Shown piece after piece: positions 13,101-24,239 of a stretch of DNA of 64,000 nt (positions are counted from its first letter, which is position 1; the number at the start of each line of letters is the position of its first letter). The notes beneath the pieces were generated by a model. The model was not told the origin of the DNA, did no database searches, and saw nothing but the letters and a program-made list of their open reading frames with translations. A program made the position numbers and the translations under genes. The stretch comes from Cylindrotheca closterium (taxonomy: Eukaryota > Bacillariophyta > Bacillariophyceae > Bacillariales > Bacillariaceae). The stretch covers positions 186,001-250,000 of the forward strand of contig CAKOGP040001668.1 in NCBI GenBank assembly GCA_933822405.4. Direction: 5' to 3'.

Positions 13101-16100
13101 CCCATCAATTCTCTCGTTTCTGATCTATTGCCGCATGGGACAAGGGCAACGAGACGTGGTCAGCTGTCGACTCGGAGGCCAGGCGATTGGACTAGTTCTT
13201 CATTTTCGAATGGTGGATTCTTGGTTGCCACCTCAAATGGAAATATTGTTCGAGCTAGCCGTTCCCATGGTTCGGTGAATTCAATAGCGAACTCTCAAGC
13301 GGCACTTTTGCCTGTTGGCTGGACTGATGAAGGGCTACCATTCGATTCCACAGTGGACCAATTCAGCTCCACTTTTGAACAAGCACTAGGAGATGCAATG
13401 GCTACGTCGATGCTGCGAGCTGATGAAGGCACAAATGAAGAACCCATGGCAGGAGATAACGAGCAANNNNNNNNNNNNNNNNNNNNNNNNNNNNNNNNNN
13501 NNNNNNNNNNNNNNNNNNNNNNNNNNNNNNNNNAAGAAGAGAATGGGGCGCCGAATGGGGCTGCACCGACCGACTCACTGCAAGAATCGAATGAAGGTGA
13601 TAGAGTTGCGTCATCGTTGGCGGATGGTCTCCGTTTATCACCAGGGGCGGAAGAATCCATGGGCGATGCGATTCAGAACAACGAAGGTGGCGGGAACGGG
13701 GATGTCCAAATGGAAGACGCACCAAACGGCCGAGAACCCGATCAACACGATGTTCCCAGTGCAGGTGCCAGTCAACCTCGAGATCAAAACGGAACAGGAA
13801 ATGCTGAAGCTCCTGCTGACAGCAATGCAGGACAGAACGAACTGGTTTGTCCACCAGGTATGGATGCTGATGTGTTCGCCGTTCTTCCCATCGAAATGCA
13901 AAGAGAAGTAGTTGAACAGGCACGATCAGAAGCAGATCTTGCAGCGCAGCTCGATGCTGGTTCATCTCTTGACCTTGATGCTCTTGCGGCATTACCAGAA
14001 GATATGCGACGCGAAGTCATCGAACAGGAGCAACGGGAACGCCGGATGATCGAAGCTCCGGCCGATCCTGCCAATGCTGAAGAAATGGACAATGCAAGCT
14101 TTGTTGCATCGCTGGCTCCTGACCTCCGAAATGAAATTCTGTTGACAGCAGACGATGCGTTCTTGCAGAGTCTACCACCAGATATCATTGCTGAGGCCCA
14201 ACTATTGCGAGAGCGGGCTTCATCTGGCCGACGCAACATACAAATGGCAATGGGAGCAGAACAGAATCGCGAGAGCGGAATCACGAACAGCGCTTCAAAT
14301 GCACCTCATCGCAGCGGCCAGGCGTCCTCCGGAAGAGATCAAAGCGATGTCGCTGGAGGATCAACAAGTCGAAGACGACAGCGGGTAGGAAAATTACGTG
14401 TTGAACGTGACAGGGATATAGTCGTATATCTTCCCCCAGGGGGCGCCACCACCTTATCAACCCCTGTATCAACCGCTGATGTGAAAGCAATGTTGCGTTT
14501 GATGTACCTATTATCGCCAGTGCGACCCCAGCGTCTACTTCAAAAGGTTTTCCAGAACCTTTCTGCTACTCCAATGCTCCGCTGTGTACTCTCGGCTACC
14601 TTCATCAAGTTACTGCACGATGATAGGGCAGGTGCATTAGATACACTTGGAAAACTGGAGAAATCATATTCGGATACAGATGACGGGAGATCTCGTGTCG
14701 ACCTACAGTTTGCTGACTCCTTGCGAGACTTTCCTCCTGGACACCTCATCGGAACCGCTCCAGAAATTCTTGATACTGAAACTCTGAATCCAAGTTTCAC
14801 TATGCTTCGAAGGAAGCAAACAAGCGATACTGTTGCCTCTATTGCAGCAAACTTGCCAACGAGTTCCCGAGGATCTCGGCATGACGCGAATATTCCACCT
14901 GTTGTTGCAACTCGTATGGTCGAAACGCTCTTGCAAATGTGCAAATCTTCCCCAAGGTTTTGTGTCGAATTATTGATCGAGAACTCGGAAGAGCAAGGCT
15001 CGATGTTTCCAAATTCGACGGGATTCGAGATATTGCTTGATCTCCTTCGAAAACCAAGATACTCCAAGAGTTCTTCAAATCTAGAACAACTTCTGACGTT
15101 ACTCGAGGCTGCCGTTTCACCTTTGTCACAACTCTCGAAGCACGGTGAAGAGGAGGCAGAAATCTCAAAGCAGGACATCGAAGCAGCTGCCAATGCAGGG
15201 AAAGAGTGGCTGGATGTTCCAAGAATTGTTGTGTCGCAAGAACGACTTCAGGCCTTGTGCGCGATACTCAGAATGGAAACCTGCCGTGATGCTGGCTTCG
15301 CCAGAGTCAACACCATCGCTCGGCGTCTCTGCAGAGTTGATGCAAATAGAGGTTACGTCTTGGCCGAGCTTGCGTCTGTTGCCAGAGCCCTTGGTGTTGA
15401 TGCCATTCGCGATCTCAAAGCACTTGGAATTAGAATGTCTGACGTTGCTAGACAAGAACCTGTTGGTGATGACAAGGGTGGCAAGTCTTCAGAGCAGAAT
15501 GCTAGTGCAAACAACGCAGGAAGCGCTTCCAACTCCGTCGCAGTCTCAACAAGTACCAGCGAGTTGAAATTGCTTCGGGTTTTGCAGACCCTACAAGCCC
15601 TTTGCATTGATCCATCCGAAGATGCATCCAATAAGAAAAATGAAGGCGTGTTCGTTACTGAGGAACTCGTCCAACTTTTGCGTGCAATGAATCTAGACGA
15701 GCTGTGGGCCGAATTGACCAATTGCTTGAAGATTGTCCAAGTGCTCGAGGGTGTGAAGATCGAGGAGGATGCAGACAAGAAGGACGATACCGCAGAGGGC
15801 AACGACGGTGACGAAAATGAAGAAGAAAAGGGCGGAAAGATCCTACAAAGTAGTATTGCTGGATTGTTGACTAGATTCTTGCCTTCGATCGAAGCGTTTT
15901 TTGTTGCGAATGCCAGCTCAACGCGTATCGAGAAAAGCAGAGAAGATGGAAAAGACCAGATTCCTTCGGATAAAGAAAACGCAAATCTAGAACACCTTGT
16001 CGGAGGAAAGAACCTGGTTGACTTTGTGACAGCCAACAAGGTCCTATTGAATGCCTTGGTTAGGACAAATGCAAATCTTCTTGATAAGGGTCTGAAGGCT

Positions 16101-17359
16101 TTGATTTCTGTTCCTCGGTGCAGACAATTCCTTGACTTTGATGTCAAGAGACAGTGGTTCAAGACCCAGGTCCGTCGTTTGCGTCAGCAAGCCAGCCGAC
16201 GACATGGTAGTCTCAGACTGCACATTCGGCGAAGACATGTATTTGAAGATGCATACCATGCACTTCGGTTGAGGAATGCAGATGAAATGCGTGGAAGATT
16301 GCACATCACTTTCCGAAATGAAGATGGCGTTGATGCAGGAGGTTTATCACGTGAATTTTTTGGCATTCTATCGAAGGAAATGTTCAATCCAAACTATGCC
16401 TTGTTTACCTCAACAGAGGATGGGAGTACATTCCAGCCAAACCCAAACAGCAGCATCAATCCGGACCATCTCAGCTATTTCCGATTCGTTGGACGCATTG
16501 TCGGAAAAGCTGTGTCAGACGGATATTTGTTGGATGCTCATTTCACTCGGAGCTTGTACAAGCATATGCTTGGCATCAAGGTAAATACACATTCGTGTAG
16601 CGAGTTTAGTGTTGCTTTTTTTTACCGACACTCACCCACTATATCCTTTATCAGCCAACGCATCATGACATGGAAGCGATTGATCCTGATTATTACAAAA
16701 ATCTCAAAACCATTCTGGAGTACAACCTGGACGATTTGGGGCTCGATCTCACTTTTTCTACAGAAGATCACTCGTTTGGACGAACACGAATGGTCGATTT
16801 GCTTCCTAACGGCAGAAATTCTCCGGTCACAGAGCAGAACAAATCCACATATGTTTCTCTTGTCTGCCAACATCGCATGACAACTGCAATTAAGAGTCAG
16901 ATCAAAGCATACCTTGACGGATTCCACGAGCTCGTGAGCCCCGATCTCGTTCAGATATTCTCTCCTCGCGAACTTGAGTTGCTGATCTCTGGCTTGCCGG
17001 ATATCGACGTCCATGACCTGAAACAGAATACAGACTATGTTCAATGGAAAGCAGCGGACAAGCAAATCCAGTGGTTCTGGAATGTGCTCTTTTCACTCTC
17101 GCGAAATCAAAAAGCAGCTTTCCTACAGTTTGTCACAGGAAGCGCGAAGGTTCCGTTGGCTGGATTCGGCGAGCTTCCTGGAATGCGAGGGGTTCAAAAG
17201 TTTAGTATCCACAAAGCAGGAGGAAGTAGTGGTGCCCTCATGTCGGCACACACCTGTTTCAATTCGTTGGACCTGCCAGTGTACAATAGCGAAGAGGAAC
17301 TAAAGGAAAAGTTGCTTTACGCAATCAATGAAGGAGGCGGTACCTTCCAACTTGCATAA
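4144..17359 (+). CDS. Giant HECT E3 ubiquitin ligase (TOM1/UPL1/HUWE1 type)
   Basis: Three exons (4144-4356, 4452-16580, 16655-17359) give about 4348 residues. The order of modules follows the TOM1/UPL1/HUWE1 class: an armadillo-like N-terminal half (DUF908/DUF913 type), a UBA domain near residue 1640 (IARLMEMGFTRDHALDAF), an acidic Asp/Glu stretch at about 2613-2735, a DUF4414/UBM region at about 3200-3330 with repeated helices such as LAALPEDMRREVIEQ and FLQSLPPDIIAEAQ, and a C-terminal HECT domain from about 3990. The thioester cysteine is in AHTCFNSLDLP (TGT at 17255-17257, residue about 4315), 34 residues from the end as usual for HECT. The second intron interrupts the HECT domain after GIK, and splicing restores PTHHDMEAIDPDYYKNL. 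An N run at 13467-13533 replaces about 23 residues without breaking the frame. An extra module near residues 1187-1280 (PEGAVVRDGIEIDSC, then RYRTQRGWFSE) may be SH3-like; I cannot name it. Likely role: ubiquitination and quality control of nuclear or cytosolic proteins. Confidence 0.95.
13467..13533. other. Run of 67 N inside the HECT ligase exon
   Basis: Undetermined bases lie between codons for AGDNEQ and EENGAPNGAA. The frame is the same on both sides, so the stated length is either right or right modulo three. The flanks are Asp/Glu/Asn-rich, so a low-complexity repeat that did not assemble or was masked is likely. Confidence 0.9.
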
Positions 17360-17841
17360 TAGACCAGTCATGGCAGACATTCAAATGTAAATAATAGCAC
17401 GATCTGGAATTTGCAACCAGATCGTGCAATTATAGAAAAGACATAATTAATGAGATTATAAAATGAATTAGCTGCATGAAGATACGCAATTTGCGATTAG
17501 TTTTCAAGGCTGTTCGATGGTAGACAGCTACACGGGAAGTAGGATAAAGGAATCTTCGGGCGGGAGAATGGAATAGTATGAGAGGCTCAAAATACAATTA
17601 GAAATACCGGGAGAAATCGCTTGTGCTTACTAGTACGACATGTCATTACCGCTTCCTTGTTGCACGGAAGGTTGGAATAATTGTGCAAAACTAGTGTTTA
17701 TAATGGATTTAGATGTATTTTTCATTAGATGTACAAATGTTGCAGAAGCGCCATATGTCAGATGTACACATGCCTCTTCTACTGGAGAGCAAAAAGGGAA
17801 GAACATGCTACTGTGCGTTCTTGACGAGGAATGGTGACAAT
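17360..17841. other. Convergent 3' intergenic region
   Basis: This stretch separates the ends of the HECT ligase (+) and nitrite reductase (-) genes. It is AT-rich, contains the hairpin at 17397-17427, and shows no coding potential. Both transcripts must end inside it. Confidence 0.5.
17397..17427 (+). other. Perfect 11-bp stem hairpin in the HECT 3' region
   Basis: GCACGATCTGG is followed by a 9-base loop and then its exact reverse complement CCAGATCGTGC. It starts 38 bases after the HECT stop codon, so it should be in the 3' untranslated region. A role in 3' end formation, mRNA stability or localisation is possible but not shown. Confidence 0.7.
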
Positions 17842-19771
17842 TTACTTCTCAACTGCTCCATATTCCGACTTCAGGATTGCAATCAACTCGGGGATCAAAT
17901 ATTCATCCTCGAGCGGGATTCCAGTCTTGATAGGCTCCATGGCCAAGTGGGCATCTTCCCCAATTCTGCCACCGACGAAAATCTTGCAGCCTGGAACTGC
18001 CATTTGCTTCCCGTCGACCTCCTTTTTCGCGGGAGCTCCCATGATACCAATGTCTGCAGCTTGCACTTGTCCACAGCTGTTTGGGCTGTTTCAACGAAAG
18101 AATTGGTGAGCAACACTGTTTTGGGGGAAGTGATAGTCATATAAATTGGAAAGACCTACCATCCAGTCCAGTGAATACGGATTGGTCTATCAACGGTGAC
18201 AAGCGATTCTAGCTTCTTTGCCATTTTCTCTGCGTTTGATTTGGTTTCGACCAAGGCCAAAGGACAAAATTGAGCACCGGTACAACTGACGACATTTCCT
18301 TCAATAAACCCAGGGGTTGCACTGAGGCGGCTGCCTCCACCAAGCACACCTTCAGCCAAGAGATCATCGATTTTGCCTTCGTCAACATTTGGCAGAATGA
18401 CATTTTGTTCAACAGTCAATCGAATTTCACCTTCGGAGTACTTATCAGCAAGATCGGCAAGATTTCTGCATTCTACAGGACTGAGGCGACCGGTGGGGAC
18501 CAAGATACCGACACGCTTCAACCCCTCTTGCTTTTGTGGTTGAACACCCAAGAGTTCACGACGTTCAAAAGCTCCTGTAGCCGCTGGTTGACTGTCTTCG
18601 ATCATGACCCCTCTGTCATAGCTCTCGACCTCCTTGATGATGGCTTCCTTGAATCCATCTACGCCATACTCTTCAACAAGCCACATGAGACGAGCCTTTT
18701 GTCTGTTCTTACGTTCGCCTTCGTCACGGAAGACTCGAAGGATGGCCTCGCAAAGACTAACGACCGAGTTACGGTCGGCGGGAATCCACATCTTGGAATC
18801 GATGGATTCAGCGACTCGTTTGATAGACATGTATCCTCCCAAGACAACATTGAAACCCATTTCCCCGGTTTCGGCATGAGCTACTGGCTGCAAACCAATA
18901 TCGTTGATGTGAGTGTGAGCGAAATCATCTCTGGAACCAGAAATGGCCATGTTGAATTTGCGGGGAAGATTGGCCCACTGTGGGTTTCCCCGAGTCTCAG
19001 TGACTGGGTCCAAACTGACCAAGTCGTTCAAGGCATTACACAATTCACGTGTGTCCACCAATTCTTTGTCATCAATGCCTGCCAAAGGAGATCCTACCAT
19101 ATTTCTGACACTATCCAAAGCGGATTGGAAAGAAGTTTGGTTGCGTGCATGAAGGCCATCAATGATATCAGGAGCGTCTTCAATCTTCACACCACGAAGC
19201 TGAATATTAGCACGAGTAGTAATGTCAACAACTCCTCCCTCTCCGTACTTTTCAACACTGTCGGCATAGAATCTCATTTGGTCAGAGTTAACAATTCCAT
19301 TGGGGACCTTGAGACGCATCATGAATTGCCCAGGAGTGCGTTTTCCTCTGTGGAGCATACCAACATATTTGAGACGCTGTGATTATAGAAATATGAGGTT
19401 AGGTCATTGCAATCTCGAGCTTTCAGGTAAAGTTACAACAATTGTTGACGTACGCAGTCAAGATCGGCCTTCTCGACTTCTTCCCAAGTCATTTCCCCTT
19501 CTCTGATCTTTCGAGCATATTCGTAGACATCGATCCAAGAATTGACTGGGTCCTTAGCCAGCTTGTTCTTTTCAATTGGGCTTCCAGCCTTGGCTCTTTC
19601 GACAGTTTCTTCGGGAAGAAATGATGTTCCAGTTGGTTTCTCAACCTTGATGTCAGTCCCAGTGGCTGCATTGCGTTGGAAAGCATTTCGTTGCAATTTA
19701 GCGGGCACAAAGGCCTTGGTAGAAGAGAGGGTGACAATGGCCACGACCGTGGAAAGAATGGATCGCTTCAT
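17842..19771 (-). CDS. NiR: Ferredoxin-nitrite reductase, plastid-targeted
   Basis: Three exons on the minus strand (19771-19454, 19376-18160, 18085-17842; introns of 77 and 74 bp) encode 592 residues. The enzyme reduces nitrite to ammonium with six electrons from ferredoxin in the plastid stroma. The [4Fe-4S]/siroheme cysteines are present as CTGAQFC and CPNSC (C-x5-C and C-x3-C); the second intron splits the first Cys codon of CPNSC (TG|C). KRTPGQFMMRLKVPNG and VVDITTRANIQLRGV favour nitrite over sulfite reductase. The N terminus is a signal peptide ending STKA followed by FVPAK, a diatom ASAFAP-type plastid site. It converges with the HECT gene. Nitrate-responsive expression would be expected from its pathway, but I see no site that proves it. 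Confidence 0.95.
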
Positions 19772-20287
19772 GGTTCTTGTCGTTTTTATGACAGATTTCT
19801 TGATAAGATGTGGACTGAAGTTCGTCTTTTTCCGGAAACAAATGAGCCACGTATGCTTGTTCGTATTTCTTGTTCATAAATCGGGAAACTGCCTCCGGAA
19901 GTTATGCGTGAGACCATTTCAATACGAAATCCCGTTTCTTAACGATACGAAAATAGTAGGAGATACCGTATTGGATACTTCCGTCGGGACGCGACCATAA
20001 CCCACACGTTGCATACGTGGCGGAGTTGTTCCTCTTCTTCCGGAAATATGAACTCACACCATTTTTGATGCCACTGTTGTTGTTCCACATCTGAAACGAA
20101 TGAATCCTTGCCAGAGTCCAATGCTGAATAATTGATTGATAGGAAAAGAAGCGAATTAAGTGGACCAGCCATTATAATTTTTGAAAACACAGAGTTGCAA
20201 CTTTCATGCATTCCATTTTCTGTTTGGAAAAGCTCTCAAGCACGACCCTCCTGCATGACAACGATTTCACGATGTGCTGCTCACGTT

Positions 20288-20397
20288 TGAAAAAAATATT
20301 GTTTGAGTGTGGGTTGCGCCATGGGTAGAGGGTATTTGGAGATTTATTTTATGCAGTCGCTGTTACCACCGCGCGGTTTCATCCCATTGGTACCTGG
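20288..20397 (+). repeat. Direct repeat, copy 1
   Basis: This copy shares GGGTTGCGCCATGGGTAGAG, TATGCAGTCGCT and GCGCGGTTTCA with copy 2 in the same order and orientation. The two copies are offset by about 180 bp. It lies upstream of both flanking genes, so it is non-coding. Confidence 0.8.
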
Positions 20398-20468
20398 TAC
20401 TGTACGGTACCGGTAGCGCGTCTAGATATGGTCTATCATTGCCGCTGAGATCATGCTGACTGGACAGT

Positions 20469-20567
20469 TTGAAAATTATTTTTTGAGTATGGGTTGCGCC
20501 ATGGGTAGAGGATATTCGAATTATGCAGTCGCTATTACCAACGCGCGGTTTCACGTCCTTGGTATCA
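20469..20567 (+). repeat. Direct repeat, copy 2
   Basis: This is the second copy of the segment described at 20288. It differs by scattered substitutions and small indels, including loss of about ten bases before TATGCAGTCGCT. A short tandem duplication of promoter DNA is the simplest explanation. Confidence 0.8.
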
Positions 20568-20968
20568 TCGTCGTTCGTAGTGGGTTTAGATGGTCTATTG
20601 GCTGTAGCTACAGTCCTCATCGGCCGGACGTCAAGTCAACGAAAAAAAAACAGAAATCTTTTTTGGAGCTTCGCCAAAGGCTATTTTACGACCATCATAC
20701 GGTACTAGAGTGCTACACCATGTGAAGCAATCAGATGATGGGTGTCAATAGGGCAGCCACTATGATTGTTAGTTCGATCAATCCGACCAATGTGGCGCCT
20801 ATTGAGTTTCTGACCAGACACAATTTCGGAAAAAAGATACTCCCGACTAAGTCTTTCGTCCTACCGCTACAGTACATTTTCTCTTTCATCGATCCCGTTT
20901 CTCGTCAAGGCAGATCTTGTATCTTGCTCATAATACAATCGAATAAAACATTCTACAGAAACATCATC

Positions 20969-21448
20969 ATGGATCAACTTATGAAACTCGCTGGTGATGC
21001 TGGTCTTTCCGAAGAACAGGGCAAGACTGCAACCGGTGGCATCATGTCCATGGTGAAACAAAACTTGGATTCGGGCAGCTATCAAAAGATTGTCCAACAA
21101 GTTCCCGAAGTCGAAGGATTGGTGAAAGATAGCGACAAAGAAGCCACCGGTGGCGGCGGCGGTCTCATGGGCCAAGCCATGGGCATGATGGGTGGTAGTT
21201 TGGGTGGCGCTGGACAAGCTGGTTCGATTGCAAGCTTGCTTACCTTGATGCAAAGCAAGGGCATTGGAGCCGAACAAATGAATGCGTTCATGCCTCAATT
21301 GGCTGCCTTTATCAAATCCAAGTGTGGAGTGGACATCGGCAGTCAGCTTGGCGTCTCGGCAGATGGAGCTGCTGCTCCTGCTCCTGCTGCCGGTGGTTTT
21401 GATGCCTCTAAGCTCGGTGGGATGATGGGTGGAATGTTTGGGAAGTAA
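20969..21448 (+). CDS. DUF2780-like small protein
   Basis: A single exon encodes 159 residues. The first 60 residues (MDQLMKLAGDAGLSEEQGKT, then GIMSMVKQNLDSGSYQKIV) and the VPEVEGLV motif match the bacterial DUF2780 family. A Gly/Met-rich linker follows (residues about 65-90), then SIASLLTLMQSKGIGAEQMN and QLAAFIKSKCGVDIGSQL, and a Gly/Ala/Met-rich end. No signal peptide or membrane helix is evident, so it is probably soluble. The family function is unknown. The start was chosen at the ATG that gives the family N terminus, although the frame stays open further upstream. Confidence 0.75.
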   Translation: MDQLMKLAGDAGLSEEQGKTATGGIMSMVKQNLDSGSYQKIVQQVPEVEGLVKDSDKEATGGGGGLMGQAMGMMGGSLGGAGQAGSIASLLTLMQSKGIGAEQMNAFMPQLAAFIKSKCGVDIGSQLGVSADGAAAPAPAAGGFDASKLGGMMGGMFGK

Positions 21449-22426
21449 AATGAGGATTGGAAAACGAAACTCTGATGAGATGCATATTATACATGGAGGA
21501 CAACTAGGACTACCACTCGAGAGTGAAATGCTCTAGGGCTGAAATATTTCGATGATGTTTTTCATGGACCGATTGATTCTTCGTACTAAGATGACAATCT
21601 GTCAACAGAAATAAACCTAGAAAAAAATATACGCAATAGCATGTATCATGTTGGTATCATCTGCTTCACTTATTAGTATTGCTGCCGGGATGCACAAGGA
21701 ACGACAACGATGATAGTATTCATTCCAGACTACTACTACTGCGAGCACGAAATGAAACTACAATACCACACGAGACAAACATCACAATACCGTACCACCA
21801 GTGTACTATGCTGGCATCATTCAGTACCGGCATGCGATTAGAATGTTGGTTTCGAAACACATGTGCGTCGCATGCAATGCAGCCTCTTTCAACCTACGCT
21901 ATTGCATCAAGACAATAATACCGTAGTACTGTGTCAACAAGGAAAGGTGTCAAAAAGATTGTTCTTCTTCGGGGAGCAGAGAAGAGGCTTCATGCAGCAC
22001 TTGGACCGGACATATCCCTTGTTCTTTGTCCGCACCGGGTGCTGTTGTGCATTGTCGTTCGCACGGTCTCGGTGTAGTTGAAGACCTTGGCCTTCACCAT
22101 TGCTGATTCGTGAGATGGATTCTTATTTCCGGCATCAAGTGTGGCAGATCGATTGCACATGGGGTGCATCTCGGTCCCAAGTCTACCAAGTCAGCGAAGA
22201 GCATACGCGCAGTATTATATTTACTCGCAATATTCCTGGTCCACTCTAGAGATCGGTCAAATGCTTTTAGGACTACAAGACAACAGGACATGAAAGAATT
22301 CATTATGGTTTTTAAAGTTGTTGTATCCACCAAAGCACAGTAGGTAATAGATTGTTTTAGCTAGCTACGCATTGTGTCAGTCAGTCGTTAGATCATTCCA
22401 AGACGCTTTGTTGCAAAGCGCATTGT
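21449..22426. other. Convergent intergenic region, nothing recognised
   Basis: Nearly 1 kb between the ends of the DUF2780 gene (+) and the superoxide dismutase gene (-). Small frames at 21679-21918 and 22110-22343 have no domain and overlap other small frames on the opposite strand. I see no RNA gene, repeat array or clear regulatory site. Confidence 0.4.
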
Positions 22427-23701
22427 TTAACCCTTGACGGGGACACCAGCGTGCTTCTCAACAACATAGGCGCAGTTCTCGGAAACCTTGTCCCAGTTGA
22501 CAACATTCCACCAGTTGGAAACGTATTCGGGACGACGGTTTTGGTACTTCAAGTAGTAGGCATGTTCCCAAACATCCAATCCAAGGATTGGGAACATGAT
22601 TTCGTCCTTGACACCCTTCATGAGTGGGTTGTCTTGGTTGGGGGTTCCAACAATTTCTAGCTTGTCACCAGCTTGGTTGACGCAGACCCAGACCCATCCA
22701 GATCCAAAGACGGCTCCAGGAGCGGCTTGGGCCTCGAACTTGGCCTTCATCTCATCCATGGACCCGAAGGACTTGTCGATCAAACCAGACAATTGGTCTG
22801 AAACCTTGGACTTCTTGGCAACATCAGCAGGTGCCATTTCTTCCCAGAAGAAGGCGTGGTTGTAGTGACCACCTCCACTGTTGCGAACAGGCCCGGCTTC
22901 CAAAGCATCAGCCATCAAGTCCAAGATTGGGACTTCGTCCTTGCCTTCCATCGCCTTGTTGATGTTAGCAACGTAAGTGGCGTGGTGCTTGTCGTGGTGG
23001 ATCTTCATGGTAGGAGCATCAATGTATGGCTCCAAAGCCTCAAAGTCATACGGAAGATCGGGAACAAAGTAGGCATTGGCAGCACCAGGGACAGCAAGAG
23101 CGGCTCCAGCAGCCAAAGTCTTGCCGAGCATTTCACGGCGACTGGATTCTGGAACATGATGAGACCAAAAAGGGGGAAACAAAAAAAGGAAGTGAGTCAG
23201 ACACTGGTAGAGCCACATTCACAACGATATGCTGTTGATAATGGAGAATGAATCCAACAACAGGTTGGCATCGACATTGGGAAAACCAAGCAAAAGAACC
23301 TTTGGGTGACAGGACAGGAATCAATCTGTCAATTGACACGTGCAGTAATACCCATCGGATCTTTGCGCCGTTGGACCTGGCTGACATGAAGATAAATGTG
23401 GTGGACAACATCCAAACCAATCGTATCATATCAAACATCTCAGGTAAGAGCCTAGAATCGACAGTGGCCGCGAGCTATTCCATTCAGCGATTGATCGTAG
23501 AATAAGGAATCAGATATCTGATTCACCCAAAAGTTGCTGTGGTCACCACCAGCACCACTACAGTACTATTCCGATCCAATATACCATCAAAGATGTCATG
23601 GATTGTCGACAAAAAGATTCTTCCATCACAACGAGGAATTCCTCACCTGGAGTAAGAGCAGCGGCAGAACCGAGGAGAAGAGAGGCAGCAAAGAATTTCA
23701 T
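22427..23701 (-). CDS. Mn superoxide dismutase with lumen-type leader
   Basis: Two exons (23701-23647 and 23148-22427) are separated by a 498-bp intron, long for this window, and give 258 residues. The enzyme converts superoxide to oxygen and hydrogen peroxide. The metal ligands are visible in MKIHHDKHHATYV, GGGHYNHAFFW and DVWEHAYY. NQDNPLM and FPILGLDVWEHAYYLKYQNR resemble bacterial Mn-type SodA more than Fe-type enzymes. The first exon encodes a signal peptide (MKFFAASLLLGSAAA then LTP). Directly after it comes SSRREMLGKTLAAGAALAV ending GAANA, a twin-arginine signal with an AxA cleavage site. This bipartite leader suggests thylakoid lumen delivery by the Tat route (inference). The promoter runs toward the N gap at 23935. 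Confidence 0.9.
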
Positions 23702-23934
23702 GGCAATGGTTGTAAGTGGATAGAAACCAAAATATGTTTCAGCAAGAAGGTGGAAGTTGATGGATCGGTCGAACCCTAGGAATGCAATAGATACTGGTAG
23801 TAGAATACAGTAGGTACGGAGATCGCTCGTCAAATGAAAAGATCGGAAGATTGATCCGAACCATTTGTTGCTGACGTACACACATCACTGGAGGGGGAGG
23901 GGAAACCGATCGGCTTCCATTGGAGGGAACTAAA

Positions 23935-24239
23935 NNNNNNNNNNNNNNNNNNNNNNNNNNNNNNNNNNNNNNNNNNNNNNNNNNNNNNNNNNNNNNNNNN
24001 NNNNNNNNNNNNNNNNNNNNNNNNNNNNNNNNNNNNNNNNNNNNNNNNNNNNNNNNNNNNNNNNNNNNNNNNNNNNNNNNNNNNNNNNNNNNNNNNNNNN
24101 NNNNNNNNNNNNNNNNNNNNNNNNNNNNNNNNNNNNNNNNNNNNNNNNNNNNNNNNNNNNNNNNNNNNNNNNNNNNNNNNNNNNNNNNNNNNNNNNNNNN
24201 NNNNNNNNNNNNNNNNNNNNNNNNNNNNNNNNNNNNNNN
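23935..24239. other. Assembly gap of 305 N
   Basis: Undetermined bases between the superoxide dismutase start and the first visible UBC9 exon. The gap must contain the UBC9 start codon and probably part of both promoters. Confidence 0.95.

Larger units (their letters stand above)
19772..20968. other. Divergent intergenic region with a duplicated segment
   Basis: This stretch lies between the starts of nitrite reductase (-) and the DUF2780 gene (+). It holds two diverged copies of a roughly 100-bp segment (20288-20397 and 20469-20567) and several GGTACC/TACGGTACCGG palindromes near 20390. An open frame extends upstream from the DUF2780 start to 20735, but the ATG at 20969 fits the family far better, so this is treated as leader sequence. 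Confidence 0.5.

Noticed and set aside
18270..19382. 370-residue open frame antisense to nitrite reductase
   Set aside because: It lies fully inside the coding exon of a strongly supported gene, has no domain, and its existence follows from the codon use of the other strand.
17842..19771. Sulfite reductase as identity of the siroheme enzyme
   Set aside because: Sulfite and nitrite reductases share the cysteine motifs, but the N-terminal half (KRTPGQFMMRLKVPNG) fits ferredoxin-nitrite reductase better.
20735..20968. Upstream extension of the DUF2780 protein
   Set aside because: The added 78 residues show no domain, and the family N terminus begins at the ATG at 20969.
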